A stretch of DNA of 46,578 bases from the NCBI GenBank assembly GCA_015064585.1, contig SVRY01000018.1, forward strand, positions 1-46,578, given 5' to 3'. Shown here piece by piece: positions 14,421 to 22,661 of this stretch; position 1 is the stretch's first letter; each line of letters opens with the position of its first letter. A model generated the notes under the pieces. It saw only the letters and a list, made by a program, of their open reading frames with translations. It made no database searches and was not told the DNA's origin. The stretch is from Oscillospiraceae bacterium (lineage in GTDB: Bacteria > Bacillota > Clostridia > Oscillospirales > CAG-272). A program made the translations under genes and the position numbers.

Positions 14421-15227
14421 ATGAAACAAACCAAAAGACTGATTGCCTGCATGATGGCTCTTTTGATGGTGCTCTCTTGCGGCTTTGCATTCTCTTCTTG
14501 CGGAAAAAATGAAGAGGTGATCAATGTTGGTTATACTTTGTATGCTCCCATGAATTACAAAGATACAGACGGTAAATTGATCGGTTTTGACACCGAACTG
14601 GCTGAAGCTGTATTTAAGAATATGGGCTACAAGGTTAACTTTGTTGAGATCAAATGGGAAAACAAGTACACTGACCTGGCATCGCATACAATCGACTGCA
14701 TTTGGAACGGTTTTACCGCCAACACAGCTGATGATGACGGTGTTGCACGTGCAGACAAGGTGGATTTCTCTTATAACTACATGAAAAACAAGCAGGTTGT
14801 AGTTATTAAGGAAGGCACTACTTTGGCAGCCAAAGAGGACTTTGCAGGTAAGACCGGCGTTGCTGAAACCGGGTCTGCCGGTGAAGGCTATGCAGCAAGC
14901 TTCGAAGGAGCAAAGGTTAAGGGCGTTACCAGACAGACCGATGCGCTGATGGAAGTAAACACCGGCACAGCTGATTTTGCAGTACTTGACGAACAGCTCG
15001 CAAAGAACTACTGCGGTAACGGCGACTACAGCGAACTGAAAATTGTAGAAGAGTTTTCCAGCAATGAAGAATTCTATGCAATCGGCTTTGCCAAGGGAAG
15101 CGGTTTGACTGCTTTGGTAAATGAACAGCTGGAAAGACTGGCAGGAGATGGCACCATTGCTATGCTCGCCAAGAAATACGGTTTGGAAAACACTGTTATT
15201 ACCAGTTTTGCTGACCAGAAACAGTAA
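14421..15227 (+). CDS. Amino-acid ABC transporter substrate-binding lipoprotein
   Basis: 268 residues. Signal peptide with a lipobox ending FAFSSC (lipidated Cys at about 27), then an SBP_bac_3 family periplasmic-binding fold: INVGYTLYAPMNYKDTDGKLIGFDTELAEAVF is the typical opening, and NGFTANTADDDGVARADKVDFSYNY the ligand-contact region. The family binds polar amino acids or amino-acid-like compounds outside the membrane and delivers them to the permease. The specificity cannot be read from sequence; cystine or another polar amino acid is possible. AAGGAGG precedes the ATG. It is the first gene of a three-gene importer operon. Confidence 0.94.
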   Translation: MKQTKRLIACMMALLMVLSCGFAFSSCGKNEEVINVGYTLYAPMNYKDTDGKLIGFDTELAEAVFKNMGYKVNFVEIKWENKYTDLASHTIDCIWNGFTANTADDDGVARADKVDFSYNYMKNKQVVVIKEGTTLAAKEDFAGKTGVAETGSAGEGYAASFEGAKVKGVTRQTDALMEVNTGTADFAVLDEQLAKNYCGNGDYSELKIVEEFSSNEEFYAIGFAKGSGLTALVNEQLERLAGDGTIAMLAKKYGLENTVITSFADQKQ

Positions 15228-15249
15228 TTTTTGAAATTCGGAGTAAGCT

Positions 15250-15945
15250 ATGTCATTTTGGGAGGTCACTCTCTGGTTACTTGACGGCTTCAAAATATCG
15301 GTAATGATCTTTGCGGTGACGCTGCTTTGCGGCGCACCGCTCGGTCTTCCTATAGCCTTTTGTTCTATGAGCCGTTTTAAGCCGCTCAGAGCCGTCTCAA
15401 AGTTTTTTGTCTGGATCATCAGAGGAGTTCCGCTGATGTTGCAGATTTTTATTATTTTCTATGTCCCCGGATTGTTGTTTGGATATCAACTTTTTGCCGA
15501 TGTAGATAAATTTATGTTCGCTGAATTCGGTATTGAAGATGCAGGGCGTATGCTTGCGGTTATGATCGCATTCACCTTAAACTACGCCTGCTATTTTTCT
15601 GAAATATACCGTGGCGGTATTGAAAGTATTTCCAAAGGACAATATGAGGCGGGGCAGGTGCTCGGCATGACCAAAAGTCAGATCTTTTTTAAGATCGTGC
15701 TTTTGCAGGTGGTAAAGCGTATCCTTCCGCCTATGTCCAATGAAATCATTACACTTATTAAAGATACTGCACTTGCCAACTGTATTATGGTTTGTGAAAT
15801 CATTAAGCAGGCACAGGAATTGGCAGCCACTAAAGCGCTGATTTGGCCGCTATTTTATACCGGTGTGTTCTATTTGCTGTTTGTAGGCGTTTTGACCATT
15901 CTTTTCGGATACTTTGAAAAGAAGCTCAGCTATTTTAGAAGTTAA
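15250..15945 (+). CDS. Amino-acid ABC transporter permease (HisM-type)
   Basis: 231 residues with about five transmembrane segments. It forms the membrane channel of the importer. RGVPLMLQIFIIFY near residue 58 and the cytoplasmic EAA loop (EAGQVLGMTKSQIFFKIVLL, about 135-155), which docks on the ATPase, are standard for polar-amino-acid permeases. A single permease gene implies a homodimeric channel. It starts 22 bases after the binding protein with CGGAG upstream. Confidence 0.95.
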   Translation: MSFWEVTLWLLDGFKISVMIFAVTLLCGAPLGLPIAFCSMSRFKPLRAVSKFFVWIIRGVPLMLQIFIIFYVPGLLFGYQLFADVDKFMFAEFGIEDAGRMLAVMIAFTLNYACYFSEIYRGGIESISKGQYEAGQVLGMTKSQIFFKIVLLQVVKRILPPMSNEIITLIKDTALANCIMVCEIIKQAQELAATKALIWPLFYTGVFYLLFVGVLTILFGYFEKKLSYFRS

Positions 15946-15957
15946 GGAGAGAATCGT

Positions 15958-16743
15958 ATGCCGATTTTGGAAGTTAAAAATTTCAGAAAGTCTTTTGGAA
16001 AAACAGAAGTGCTGAAAGGCGTTGATTTTACCCTTGAAAAAGGCGAGGTCCTGGTGATTATCGGTTCATCCGGCAGCGGTAAAACAACACTGCTGCGGTG
16101 CTTGAATTTCTTGGAAACACCCGATGCCGGAACGATGCAGGTTGGTGGAGAGGAAATCTTCAGTGCAGAAACTGTTCATATGCTGAAAGATGATGAAATC
16201 AGAAGACGCAGAAGCCATTTTGGACTTGTTTTTCAGAATTTCAATCTTTTCCCTCAGTATACGGTTTTGAAAAATATCTGTTTAGCACCTATGCTCAAAG
16301 CAAAGGAACAGCCGGATTTTAAGAAAAATAAAGAGCGTTACCAAAGGGAGATAGAAGAAAACGCGAAAAATTTGCTTACTGAGGTAGGGCTTTCGGAAAA
16401 AGCCAACAGTTATCCATGCGAGCTTTCCGGCGGTCAGCAACAGCGAGTTGCCATTGCCAGAGCTTTGGCGCTTTCTCCCGATATTCTCTGTTTTGATGAA
16501 CCGACCTCTGCTCTTGACCCGGAACTGACTGCCGAAGTGTTGCGCGTTTTGCGCGAATTGGCAAGCCGTCATACAACAATGATCATTGTTACCCATGAGA
16601 TGGCATTTGCAAGGGAAATTGCCGATCGTATTATTTTTATGGATGAAGGCATAGTTGCGGCACATGGTACGCCCGAGGAACTCTTTGGCAGCGAACAAAT
16701 CAATGAGCATTTGCATAGATTCATTCGCGCGATGGAGCAATAA
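15958..16743 (+). CDS. Amino-acid ABC transporter ATP-binding protein (GlnQ-type)
   Basis: 261 residues, slightly longer than the usual 240-250. Walker A GSSGSGKTT (about 38), Q-loop GLVFQNFNLFP, signature LSGGQQQRVAIARAL (about 158), Walker B ILCFDEPTSALDPE and H-loop VTHEMAFAREI are all intact, so it should energise uptake by the preceding permease. The extra length comes from a charged insertion (about 105-140, KAKEQPDFKKNKERYQREI) before the signature. Start after AAGGAGAG; a terminator follows. Confidence 0.95.
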   Translation: MPILEVKNFRKSFGKTEVLKGVDFTLEKGEVLVIIGSSGSGKTTLLRCLNFLETPDAGTMQVGGEEIFSAETVHMLKDDEIRRRRSHFGLVFQNFNLFPQYTVLKNICLAPMLKAKEQPDFKKNKERYQREIEENAKNLLTEVGLSEKANSYPCELSGGQQQRVAIARALALSPDILCFDEPTSALDPELTAEVLRVLRELASRHTTMIIVTHEMAFAREIADRIIFMDEGIVAAHGTPEELFGSEQINEHLHRFIRAMEQ

Positions 16744-16754
16744 GTTACATAAAA

Positions 16755-16783
16755 GACGGTTGCTGCAGGCAACCGTCATTTTA
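16755..16783 (+). terminator. Terminator of the ABC importer operon
   Basis: 9-bp stem GACGGTTGC / GCAACCGTC with loop TGCAG, followed by ATTTTAA; the U tract is short. Confidence 0.75.
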
Positions 16784-16899
16784 ATAGTATGAAAGAATTG
16801 AAAAATTTACAATTTATCAATATTGAAGTAACCCGCATATAATAATATTGTAATAGTATATCCTATAGGCAAGATTGTGTACAAGGAAGTGACTACAGA

Positions 16900-17274
16900 A
16901 TGAAAAACAAGATTCAAAATATTTTAAAAACGGTGTGGGAGTTTATAGTTAATCCCAGACTTCTTTTGTGCTTTGGGCTTGCTTGGATCATTACAAACGG
17001 GTGGTCTTATGTCATGCTGGTAATCGGAACATATTTCAGGATTGAATGGATGATTGCAGTGGCAGGCGGTTATCTTGCTTTTTTGTGGTTGCCTGTTTCT
17101 CCCGAAAAGATCGTAACGGTTGCCATTACCATTGCTCTACTGCGGTTTTTGTTTCCAAACGATAAGCGCACCCTCGGAAAACTAAAAGCTCTTCGTGAAA
17201 AGATTCGGATGAAAAATCAAGAGAGAAAAGCAAAAAAAGAAACCCAAAATGATAATGAATCGGATGAAACATAA
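16900..17274 (+). CDS. Small membrane protein with two transmembrane segments and a basic coiled tail
   Basis: 124 residues. After a short amphipathic N-terminus there is a hydrophobic stretch at about 20-50 (LLLCFGLAWIITNGWSYVML) and another at about 53-88, then a Lys/Glu-rich probable helix at about 95-124 (EKIRMKNQERKAKKETQ). This suggests a cytoplasmic charged tail on a small membrane protein. I recognise no function. AAGGAAG lies ten bases before the ATG. It is monocistronic between two terminators; the upstream AT-rich 100 bases must hold its promoter, but no pair of boxes is clear enough to name. Confidence 0.8.
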   Translation: MKNKIQNILKTVWEFIVNPRLLLCFGLAWIITNGWSYVMLVIGTYFRIEWMIAVAGGYLAFLWLPVSPEKIVTVAITIALLRFLFPNDKRTLGKLKALREKIRMKNQERKAKKETQNDNESDET

Positions 17275-17350
17275 GAAAATGTATTGACTGACGATTCCTC
17301 TATTTATTTTAATAAAGGTAATGAAAAAAACCATTTGCCCTAAAAACCAA

Positions 17351-17388
17351 AACTGTTGTTCAATCGTGGAAAGAACAACAGTTTTTTT
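17351..17388. terminator. Bidirectional terminator between the small membrane protein gene and typA
   Basis: 11-bp stem AACTGTTGTTC / GAACAACAGTT followed by a T run. On the minus strand it is followed by TTGGTTTTTA, which can serve typA. Confidence 0.85.
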
Positions 17389-17404
17389 ATATATTTAGAA
17401 TTGT

Positions 17405-19228
17405 TTATTTCTTTTTAAACTGATCCTTCAGACGCAGAGAGTTATCCAGAATGCGCTTGCGCAGACGGATGTTCTGGGGAGTAACTTCGATCAGTTCGTC
17501 GGGAGCGATGAATTCAATGGCTTCTTCCAAAGACATCTTTACGGGGGTGATCAGACGCAGTGCTTCATCGGCACCTGCGGAGCGGATCGCGGTCAGATGC
17601 TTCTTTTTGCAGACGTTTACCGCAATATCGCCCTGCTTAGGATTTTCACCTACGATCATACCCTCGTATACCGGAACGCCTTGTCCGATGAACAGGGGAC
17701 CGCGGTCCTGGGAGTTGTAAAGACCGTAAGAGGTGGTCTCGCCCGATTCGGAGGCGATCAGAGAGCCGGTGTAACGAACGGGGATATCGCCCTTATAAGG
17801 AGCGTAACCTTCAAACAGTGTGTTCATAATGCCCTCACCGCGGGTGTCGGTGGGAAAGTGGCTGCGATAGCCGAAAAGACAGCGAGAGGGGATGATGTAT
17901 TCCAAGCGTGTGCGGGAGCCGTGAGGATCCATAATCAGAAGCTCTGCCTTACGTGCGCCCAGTTTTTCCATGACAGCGCCTACATATTCATTGGTGACGT
18001 CGATATACAAATGCTCCATAGGCTCGCAAAGCTTGCCGTCGATTTCCTTCATGATAACCTTGGGGGTTGAAACTGCCAGCTCATAGCCTTCGCGGCGCAT
18101 GGTTTCAATCAGAATGGAAAGATGCATTTCACCTCTGCCCGAAACGATGAATTGGTCGGTAGTGTCACCGTCGCGCACGCGCAGGGAAACGTCTTTCAGC
18201 AGTTCGTCGTACAAGCGCTTACGCAGCTGTCGGGAGGTGACAAATTTACCTTCCTTGCCTGCAAAGGGGGAATCATTTACCTGGAAGGTCATTTCCAGAG
18301 TGGGCTCGCTGATCTTAACAAAGGGCAGGGGGGAGGGATCCTGCACCGAGGTGATGGTATCACCGATGGAGATATCCTCAGCGCCCGAGAAACAAACAAT
18401 ATCGCCGGGGCGAGCAGAGGAAACAGGAACACGATTCAAGCCGTCAAATTGATACAGGGAAATGATCTTTGTCTTTTTGGGAGCCACGTCGGGCTTATGG
18501 TAATTGCAGACAGCCACCTCTCGGTTTATTTCCACAACACCGTTTTCAATTCTGCCGATACCGATTCTGCCCACATAATCGTTATAGTCGATGGCGGAAA
18601 CTAAAAGCTGCAGACCCGCTTGGTCATCGCCTTCGGGGCAGGGCATATAGGAGAGGATGGTTTCAAACAAAGGAGTAAAATCGTTGCCTTCTGCATCCAT
18701 ATCAAGCGAAGCGGTACCCGAACGACCCGAGCAGAACAGAATGGGGGATTCCAACTGCTCATCCGAAGCATTGAGATCAATGAGCAGTTCCAAAACTTCG
18801 TCGATAACCTCTGCGATACGTGCATCGGGACGGTCAATTTTATTGATTACAATAATGACTTTATGGTTAAGCTCCAATGCTCTTTGCAGAACAAATCTGG
18901 TCTGGGGCATGGGGCCTTCTGCCGCGTCAACCAACAGAAGAACACCGTTTACCATTTTCAGTATGCGCTCTACTTCGCCGCCGAAGTCGGCGTGTCCGGG
19001 GGTGTCAACGATGTTGATCTTGACATCCTTATAGTATACTGCCGTATTCTTGGCAAGGATGGTGATGCCGCGCTCTCTTTCCAGGTCGTTGCTGTCCATG
19101 ACGCGGTCTTCCACTGCTTGGTTTTCTCTGTATACACCGCCCTGCTTGAGCATTTCGTCAACTAAAGTGGTTTTGCCGTGGTCAACGTGAGCGATGATTG
19201 CAATATTTCTCAGATCTTCTCTTTTCAC
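17405..19228 (-). CDS. typA: Ribosome-associated GTPase TypA/BipA
   Basis: 607 residues, full length. TypA/BipA is an EF-G-like translational GTPase linked to ribosome assembly and stress adaptation. G1 AHVDHGKTT (about residue 13), G2 region ERGITI, G3 DTPGHADFGGEVERI, G4 NKIDRPDAR and the TypA-specific domain with GRGEMHLSILIETMRREGYE, the IIPSRCLFGYRSHF region and KGDIPVRYTGSLIASESGE are all present. The start is GTG with AAGGAG eight bases upstream. It is monocistronic. Confidence 0.97.
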   Translation of the reverse strand: MKREDLRNIAIIAHVDHGKTTLVDEMLKQGGVYRENQAVEDRVMDSNDLERERGITILAKNTAVYYKDVKINIVDTPGHADFGGEVERILKMVNGVLLLVDAAEGPMPQTRFVLQRALELNHKVIIVINKIDRPDARIAEVIDEVLELLIDLNASDEQLESPILFCSGRSGTASLDMDAEGNDFTPLFETILSYMPCPEGDDQAGLQLLVSAIDYNDYVGRIGIGRIENGVVEINREVAVCNYHKPDVAPKKTKIISLYQFDGLNRVPVSSARPGDIVCFSGAEDISIGDTITSVQDPSPLPFVKISEPTLEMTFQVNDSPFAGKEGKFVTSRQLRKRLYDELLKDVSLRVRDGDTTDQFIVSGRGEMHLSILIETMRREGYELAVSTPKVIMKEIDGKLCEPMEHLYIDVTNEYVGAVMEKLGARKAELLIMDPHGSRTRLEYIIPSRCLFGYRSHFPTDTRGEGIMNTLFEGYAPYKGDIPVRYTGSLIASESGETTSYGLYNSQDRGPLFIGQGVPVYEGMIVGENPKQGDIAVNVCKKKHLTAIRSAGADEALRLITPVKMSLEEAIEFIAPDELIEVTPQNIRLRKRILDNSLRLKDQFKKK

Positions 19229-19270
19229 TGTCCGATCTCCTTATTTAAACATTTTTCATTCCAATCATAT

Positions 19271-19299
19271 ATCATATCACTTTTTTTCCGATTTGTGAA
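19271..19299 (-). promoter_or_regulatory. Probable promoter of typA
   Basis: Minus-strand TTCACA (19294-19299), 17 bp, TATGAT (19271-19276), about 43 bases before the GTG start. Confidence 0.6.
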
Positions 19300-19348
19300 G
19301 CGTCAAAAAAGATAAATATCGAAGAATCAACAAAAAAATTTATATATA

Positions 19349-19377
19349 TTGCATTGTTTGCCCAAGTATGATAGAAT
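19349..19377 (+). promoter_or_regulatory. Promoter of the DUF362-ispE operon
   Basis: TTGCAT (19349-19354), 17 bp, TAGAAT (19372-19377). It supports the start at 19410 rather than an earlier in-frame one at 19368. Confidence 0.75.
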
Positions 19378-19409
19378 ACATAAAAAGAATTGTCTGTTGG
19401 GGAGGCACT

Positions 19410-20579
19410 ATGTTTTTTAAAAATGATCCTGTATCCATTGACTGTGTTAAGACTTATGATGAAGATTTGATCTATGCTGTACTGAAAGAACGTATGTGTC
19501 TTCTTTGCCCCGGATTTTCGGAGCTTGACGGAAAGATGGTTATGATAAAGCCGAATCTGGTGCGAAAAATGAAGCCGGAAGAGGCGGCTACCACCCATCC
19601 GTCCATACTGATTCCGCTTGTAAAACTGCTAAGAGAGCAGGGGGCAGAGGTTATAATTGCCGAAAGCCCCGCAGGGGTATACAGCGAGGCTACACTGAAA
19701 AATATATACCGTGTTTGTGAAATAGATAAAGCGGCGCAGTGGGGGGCACAGCTGAATTTTGATACAACAAGCGGTTCGCTGTCAGCGCCCAAGGGAGAGA
19801 GTACTAAGGTGTTCAATGTGATTACGCCCGTGCTGAAAGCCGATCTGATGATCAATTTATGTGTGCTGAAAAGCCATGGCCTGACCACCATGAGCGCTGC
19901 TTGTAAAAATCTTTTCGGGTTGATTCCCGGAGTACAAAAGATCGAAATGCATGCCCGCTTTACAGAGCAGATCCCTTTTTGCAATATGATCTTGGATTTG
20001 GATGAGGCGGTTTCCGATCATGTTCCCATGTTTTGTATTTGTGATGCGATAATCGGCATGGAGGGAAACGGTCCCACAGGAGGCACGCCCCGTGAGATCG
20101 GATACATTTTGACAAGTAAAAACCCCGCAACGCTGGATTTGGCGGCGGAACACATTTTGGGTATGGACAACAGGGTGGAAATGCTGCAAGAAGCCCGCAG
20201 AAGAGGTTTTTGCCCCGAGCGATTTGATGCATTATCGCTTGTTGGAGAGCATCATCCCGAGCCTGTTTCGGATTTCGTGATGCCGGAAAGCAAAACTTCT
20301 ATGCTGACCTTTGCCTTAACTTTTGGCGGCGGCAGATTTAAACGGCTGTTTGAGCCAAAGCCCATGATCGACAAAAAGAAATGCATCGGCTGCGGAGAAT
20401 GCCAACGCAGCTGTCCCAAAGGTACGATCGTGATGAAGCCCAAACAGGGCGGGGGAAGGATTGCCAAAATTGAAGATAAAAACTGCATTAAATGTTATTG
20501 CTGTCAAGAGCTTTGTCCCCATGGCGGCGTGAAAATACACAAGAATTTTATTATGAAAATCGTGGACGGTATTCACTGA
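19410..20579 (+). CDS. DUF362 protein with C-terminal 2x[4Fe-4S] ferredoxin domain
   Basis: 389 residues. The DUF362 domain occupies about 10-290 (MVMIKPNLVRKM, the EVIIAESPAGVY region, LMINLCVLKSHGLTTMSAA and KNLFGLIPG are typical). A ferredoxin domain follows at about 310-385 with two clusters, CIGCGECQRSCPKG and CIKCYCCQELCPHG. The family is thought to be redox-active, but its substrate is unknown. ATG at 19410 follows GGGGAGG closely. The stop TGA shares its A with the ispE ATG, so ispE is translationally coupled; whether this means a supply of electrons to the isoprenoid pathway or simple operon economy cannot be told. Confidence 0.9.
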   Translation: MFFKNDPVSIDCVKTYDEDLIYAVLKERMCLLCPGFSELDGKMVMIKPNLVRKMKPEEAATTHPSILIPLVKLLREQGAEVIIAESPAGVYSEATLKNIYRVCEIDKAAQWGAQLNFDTTSGSLSAPKGESTKVFNVITPVLKADLMINLCVLKSHGLTTMSAACKNLFGLIPGVQKIEMHARFTEQIPFCNMILDLDEAVSDHVPMFCICDAIIGMEGNGPTGGTPREIGYILTSKNPATLDLAAEHILGMDNRVEMLQEARRRGFCPERFDALSLVGEHHPEPVSDFVMPESKTSMLTFALTFGGGRFKRLFEPKPMIDKKKCIGCGECQRSCPKGTIVMKPKQGGGRIAKIEDKNCIKCYCCQELCPHGGVKIHKNFIMKIVDGIH

Positions 20580-21475
20580 TGAACAAAATGTACACAACCG
20601 AATCGGCATATGCCAAGGTCAATTTGCACTTAGAAGTATTGGGAAAACGCCCCGACGGTTACCATGAGATCGATACAGTGATGCAAACGGTGTCGCTTTG
20701 TGATAAGGTAACGGTGGAAGCGGCACAGGATGGCAGCGGTGCAACAGAACTTACCTGCTCGCTTTCATTTATTCCGACCGATGAAAAAAACATTGCGTGG
20801 AAGGCGGCAAGAGCATTTCTGACTGCCATCGGCAGGGAAAGTGACAGCGTAAAAATTCATATTGAAAAGAAAATTCCCGTGGCGGCAGGTTTGGGGGGCG
20901 GTTCGGCGGACGGTGCGGCGGTACTGCGGGCACTGAATCGCTTGTACGGCAATGTGCTCACTGTGGCGGAACTTTGCGATATTGCCACTCCTCTTGGTGC
21001 GGATATTCCCTTTTGTATTGTGGGCGGTTGCCGCAGAGCCGAGGGCATCGGTGAGATATTCACGGTTGTTCCGCCTCTTGCTGAATCTACCGTTCTTGTC
21101 ATTGCCATGGGTAAGATGGGGAGCAATACTGCCAAAGCCTATGGAAAATTGGATGCCCGGAAAAACAGTGTAGCTGACCGCTCTTCGGATGCTATGATAA
21201 ATGCACTGGAAGAAGGGAACACCAAAAAAATTGCCTCTCTTTTGTTTAACCGATTCGAAGAGGTGATCCTTCCCACAAATGCGCCTGCGTCTTCCGCGCG
21301 CAGGATATTGCGCATTCAAGGGGCGGAAGGAGCGCTGATGAGCGGAAGCGGCGCCTCGGTGTTTGGCATCTTTACGGATAAACAAAAAGCGTACGCGGCT
21401 GTACGAATTCTCAGAGCAAAGGGATTTTTTGCGGTTGTGGAAAATCCCGTAAATGACTTTTTTGAAAAAAATTGA
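20579..21475 (+). CDS. ispE: 4-diphosphocytidyl-2-C-methyl-D-erythritol kinase
   Basis: 298 residues, the usual length. This GHMP kinase phosphorylates CDP-methylerythritol in the MEP isoprenoid pathway. Catalytic Lys in SAYAKVNLHLEVLGKRPDGYHEI near the N-terminus, ATP loop PVAAGLGGGSADGAAVLRALN (about residue 95-115), Asp in GADIPFCIVGG, and C-terminal MSGSGASVFGIF are all present. ATG at 20579 overlaps the upstream stop; a second ATG at 20588 is possible. No other MEP genes are nearby. Confidence 0.95.
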   Translation: MNKMYTTESAYAKVNLHLEVLGKRPDGYHEIDTVMQTVSLCDKVTVEAAQDGSGATELTCSLSFIPTDEKNIAWKAARAFLTAIGRESDSVKIHIEKKIPVAAGLGGGSADGAAVLRALNRLYGNVLTVAELCDIATPLGADIPFCIVGGCRRAEGIGEIFTVVPPLAESTVLVIAMGKMGSNTAKAYGKLDARKNSVADRSSDAMINALEEGNTKKIASLLFNRFEEVILPTNAPASSARRILRIQGAEGALMSGSGASVFGIFTDKQKAYAAVRILRAKGFFAVVENPVNDFFEKN

Positions 21476-21503
21476 AATATCTATGGATTTTCTATGAAAA
21501 TTG

Positions 21504-21512
21504 TGCTATAAT
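21504..21512 (+). promoter_or_regulatory. Extended -10 promoter of the Gfo/Idh/MocA oxidoreductase gene
   Basis: TGCTATAAT is an extended -10; the -35 position (21484-21489, TGGATT) is weak, as usual for this promoter type. An SD-like AAGAGGATA follows before the ATG at 21555. Confidence 0.7.
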
Positions 21513-21554
21513 GCAATCGCATAGAAACCAAGTGAATAAAAAGAGGATAACATC

Positions 21555-22622
21555 ATGAAAAAACTGAAGGTTGGAATCATTGGTTGCGGCGGTATTGCCA
21601 CAAGTAAGCATATGCCCGGCTTGGAAGCGATCAAAGAAGCGGAAATGGTGGCATTTTGCGATATCATTGAAGAAAAAGCGGTAAAATCCGCAGAAAAATT
21701 CGGCACCAAGGATGCCAAAGTATATACCGATTATAAGGAAATGCTGGCTGATCCTGAAATCGACGTGGTACACGTTTGTACGCCTAACCGTTCTCACAGC
21801 TTTATTTCCATTGACGCTATGCGCGCAGGCAAGCATGTTATGTGCGAAAAGCCCATGGCTAAAACGGCAGCTGAGGCAAGAGAAATGGTGAAGGTGGCTA
21901 AGGAAACCGGCATGAAGCTGACGGTTGGCTATCAAAACCGTAACCGTCCCGAAAGTGTTGCACTGAAAAAGATCATGGACGAAGGAAAGCTTGGCGAGGT
22001 TTACTATGCCAAGGCATTGGCGATCCGTCGCCGTGCTATGCCCACGTGGGGGGTGTTCCTTGATGAATACGAACAGGGCGGCGGTCCTCTGATCGATATC
22101 GGTACGCACGCGCTGGACCTTACCTTGTATATGATGAATAACTATGAGCCCAAAATGGTTGTGGGCACCAAATATAAGAAGCTGAACGACAACCCCAAGT
22201 GCGGTAATGTATGGGGCAGCTGGGATCCCGAAAAGAACACTGTTGAGGATTCCGCATTCGGCTTTATCGTGATGAAGAACGGTGCCACCATTAACCTGGA
22301 ATCCAGCTGGGCACTGAATATTTTGGATCCCATCGAGGCATCCACCGTGCTGTGCGGCACCAAGGCGGGCGCGCAGATCAAGAATAAGGAATTGATCCTC
22401 AATTATGATAAGGACGATAAGCTGGTGGACGAAAAGCCCATTGAAGGCTACGAAGGCACCATCAAGGCAAACGCCGCTGTTGCCGAGGCACGTCAATGGA
22501 TCGATGCTATTCTGAATGATACCGATCCTTGCGTACTGCCCGAGGAAGCATGTGTCGTTTCCGAAATTCTGGAAGCGATCTACGAATCGGCAGAGAGCGG
22601 TAAACCTGTATTTTTTGATTGA
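21555..22622 (+). CDS. Gfo/Idh/MocA family NAD(P)-dependent oxidoreductase
   Basis: 355 residues, typical. N-terminal Rossmann fold with VGIIGCGGIATSKHMPGL (about 6-23); the family signature CEKPMAKTAAEAREM at about 97; catalytic-type GGGPLIDIGTHALDL (about 176) with the Asp-x3-His motif. Such enzymes oxidise or epimerise sugars, inositols or their derivatives. The substrate cannot be told; the surrounding glycan genes are at least 6 kb away. It is monocistronic, ending at a bidirectional terminator shared with the convergent MutS-like gene. Confidence 0.93.
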   Translation: MKKLKVGIIGCGGIATSKHMPGLEAIKEAEMVAFCDIIEEKAVKSAEKFGTKDAKVYTDYKEMLADPEIDVVHVCTPNRSHSFISIDAMRAGKHVMCEKPMAKTAAEAREMVKVAKETGMKLTVGYQNRNRPESVALKKIMDEGKLGEVYYAKALAIRRRAMPTWGVFLDEYEQGGGPLIDIGTHALDLTLYMMNNYEPKMVVGTKYKKLNDNPKCGNVWGSWDPEKNTVEDSAFGFIVMKNGATINLESSWALNILDPIEASTVLCGTKAGAQIKNKELILNYDKDDKLVDEKPIEGYEGTIKANAAVAEARQWIDAILNDTDPCVLPEEACVVSEILEAIYESAESGKPVFFD

Positions 22623-22629
22623 GACACAT

Positions 22630-22661
22630 AAAAAACCACAGTTTACAAGCTGTGGTTTTTT
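22630..22661. terminator. Bidirectional terminator between the oxidoreductase and the MutS-like operon
   Basis: 11-bp stem AAAAACCACAG / CTGTGGTTTTT with an A run on one side and T run on the other. The stop codon of the MutS-like gene lies in the loop. Confidence 0.9.

Noticed and set aside
14385-15419. A 344-codon open frame on the minus strand opposite the ABC transporter genes
   Set aside because: It is antisense to clearly coding genes, has no ribosome binding site and shows no family signature.
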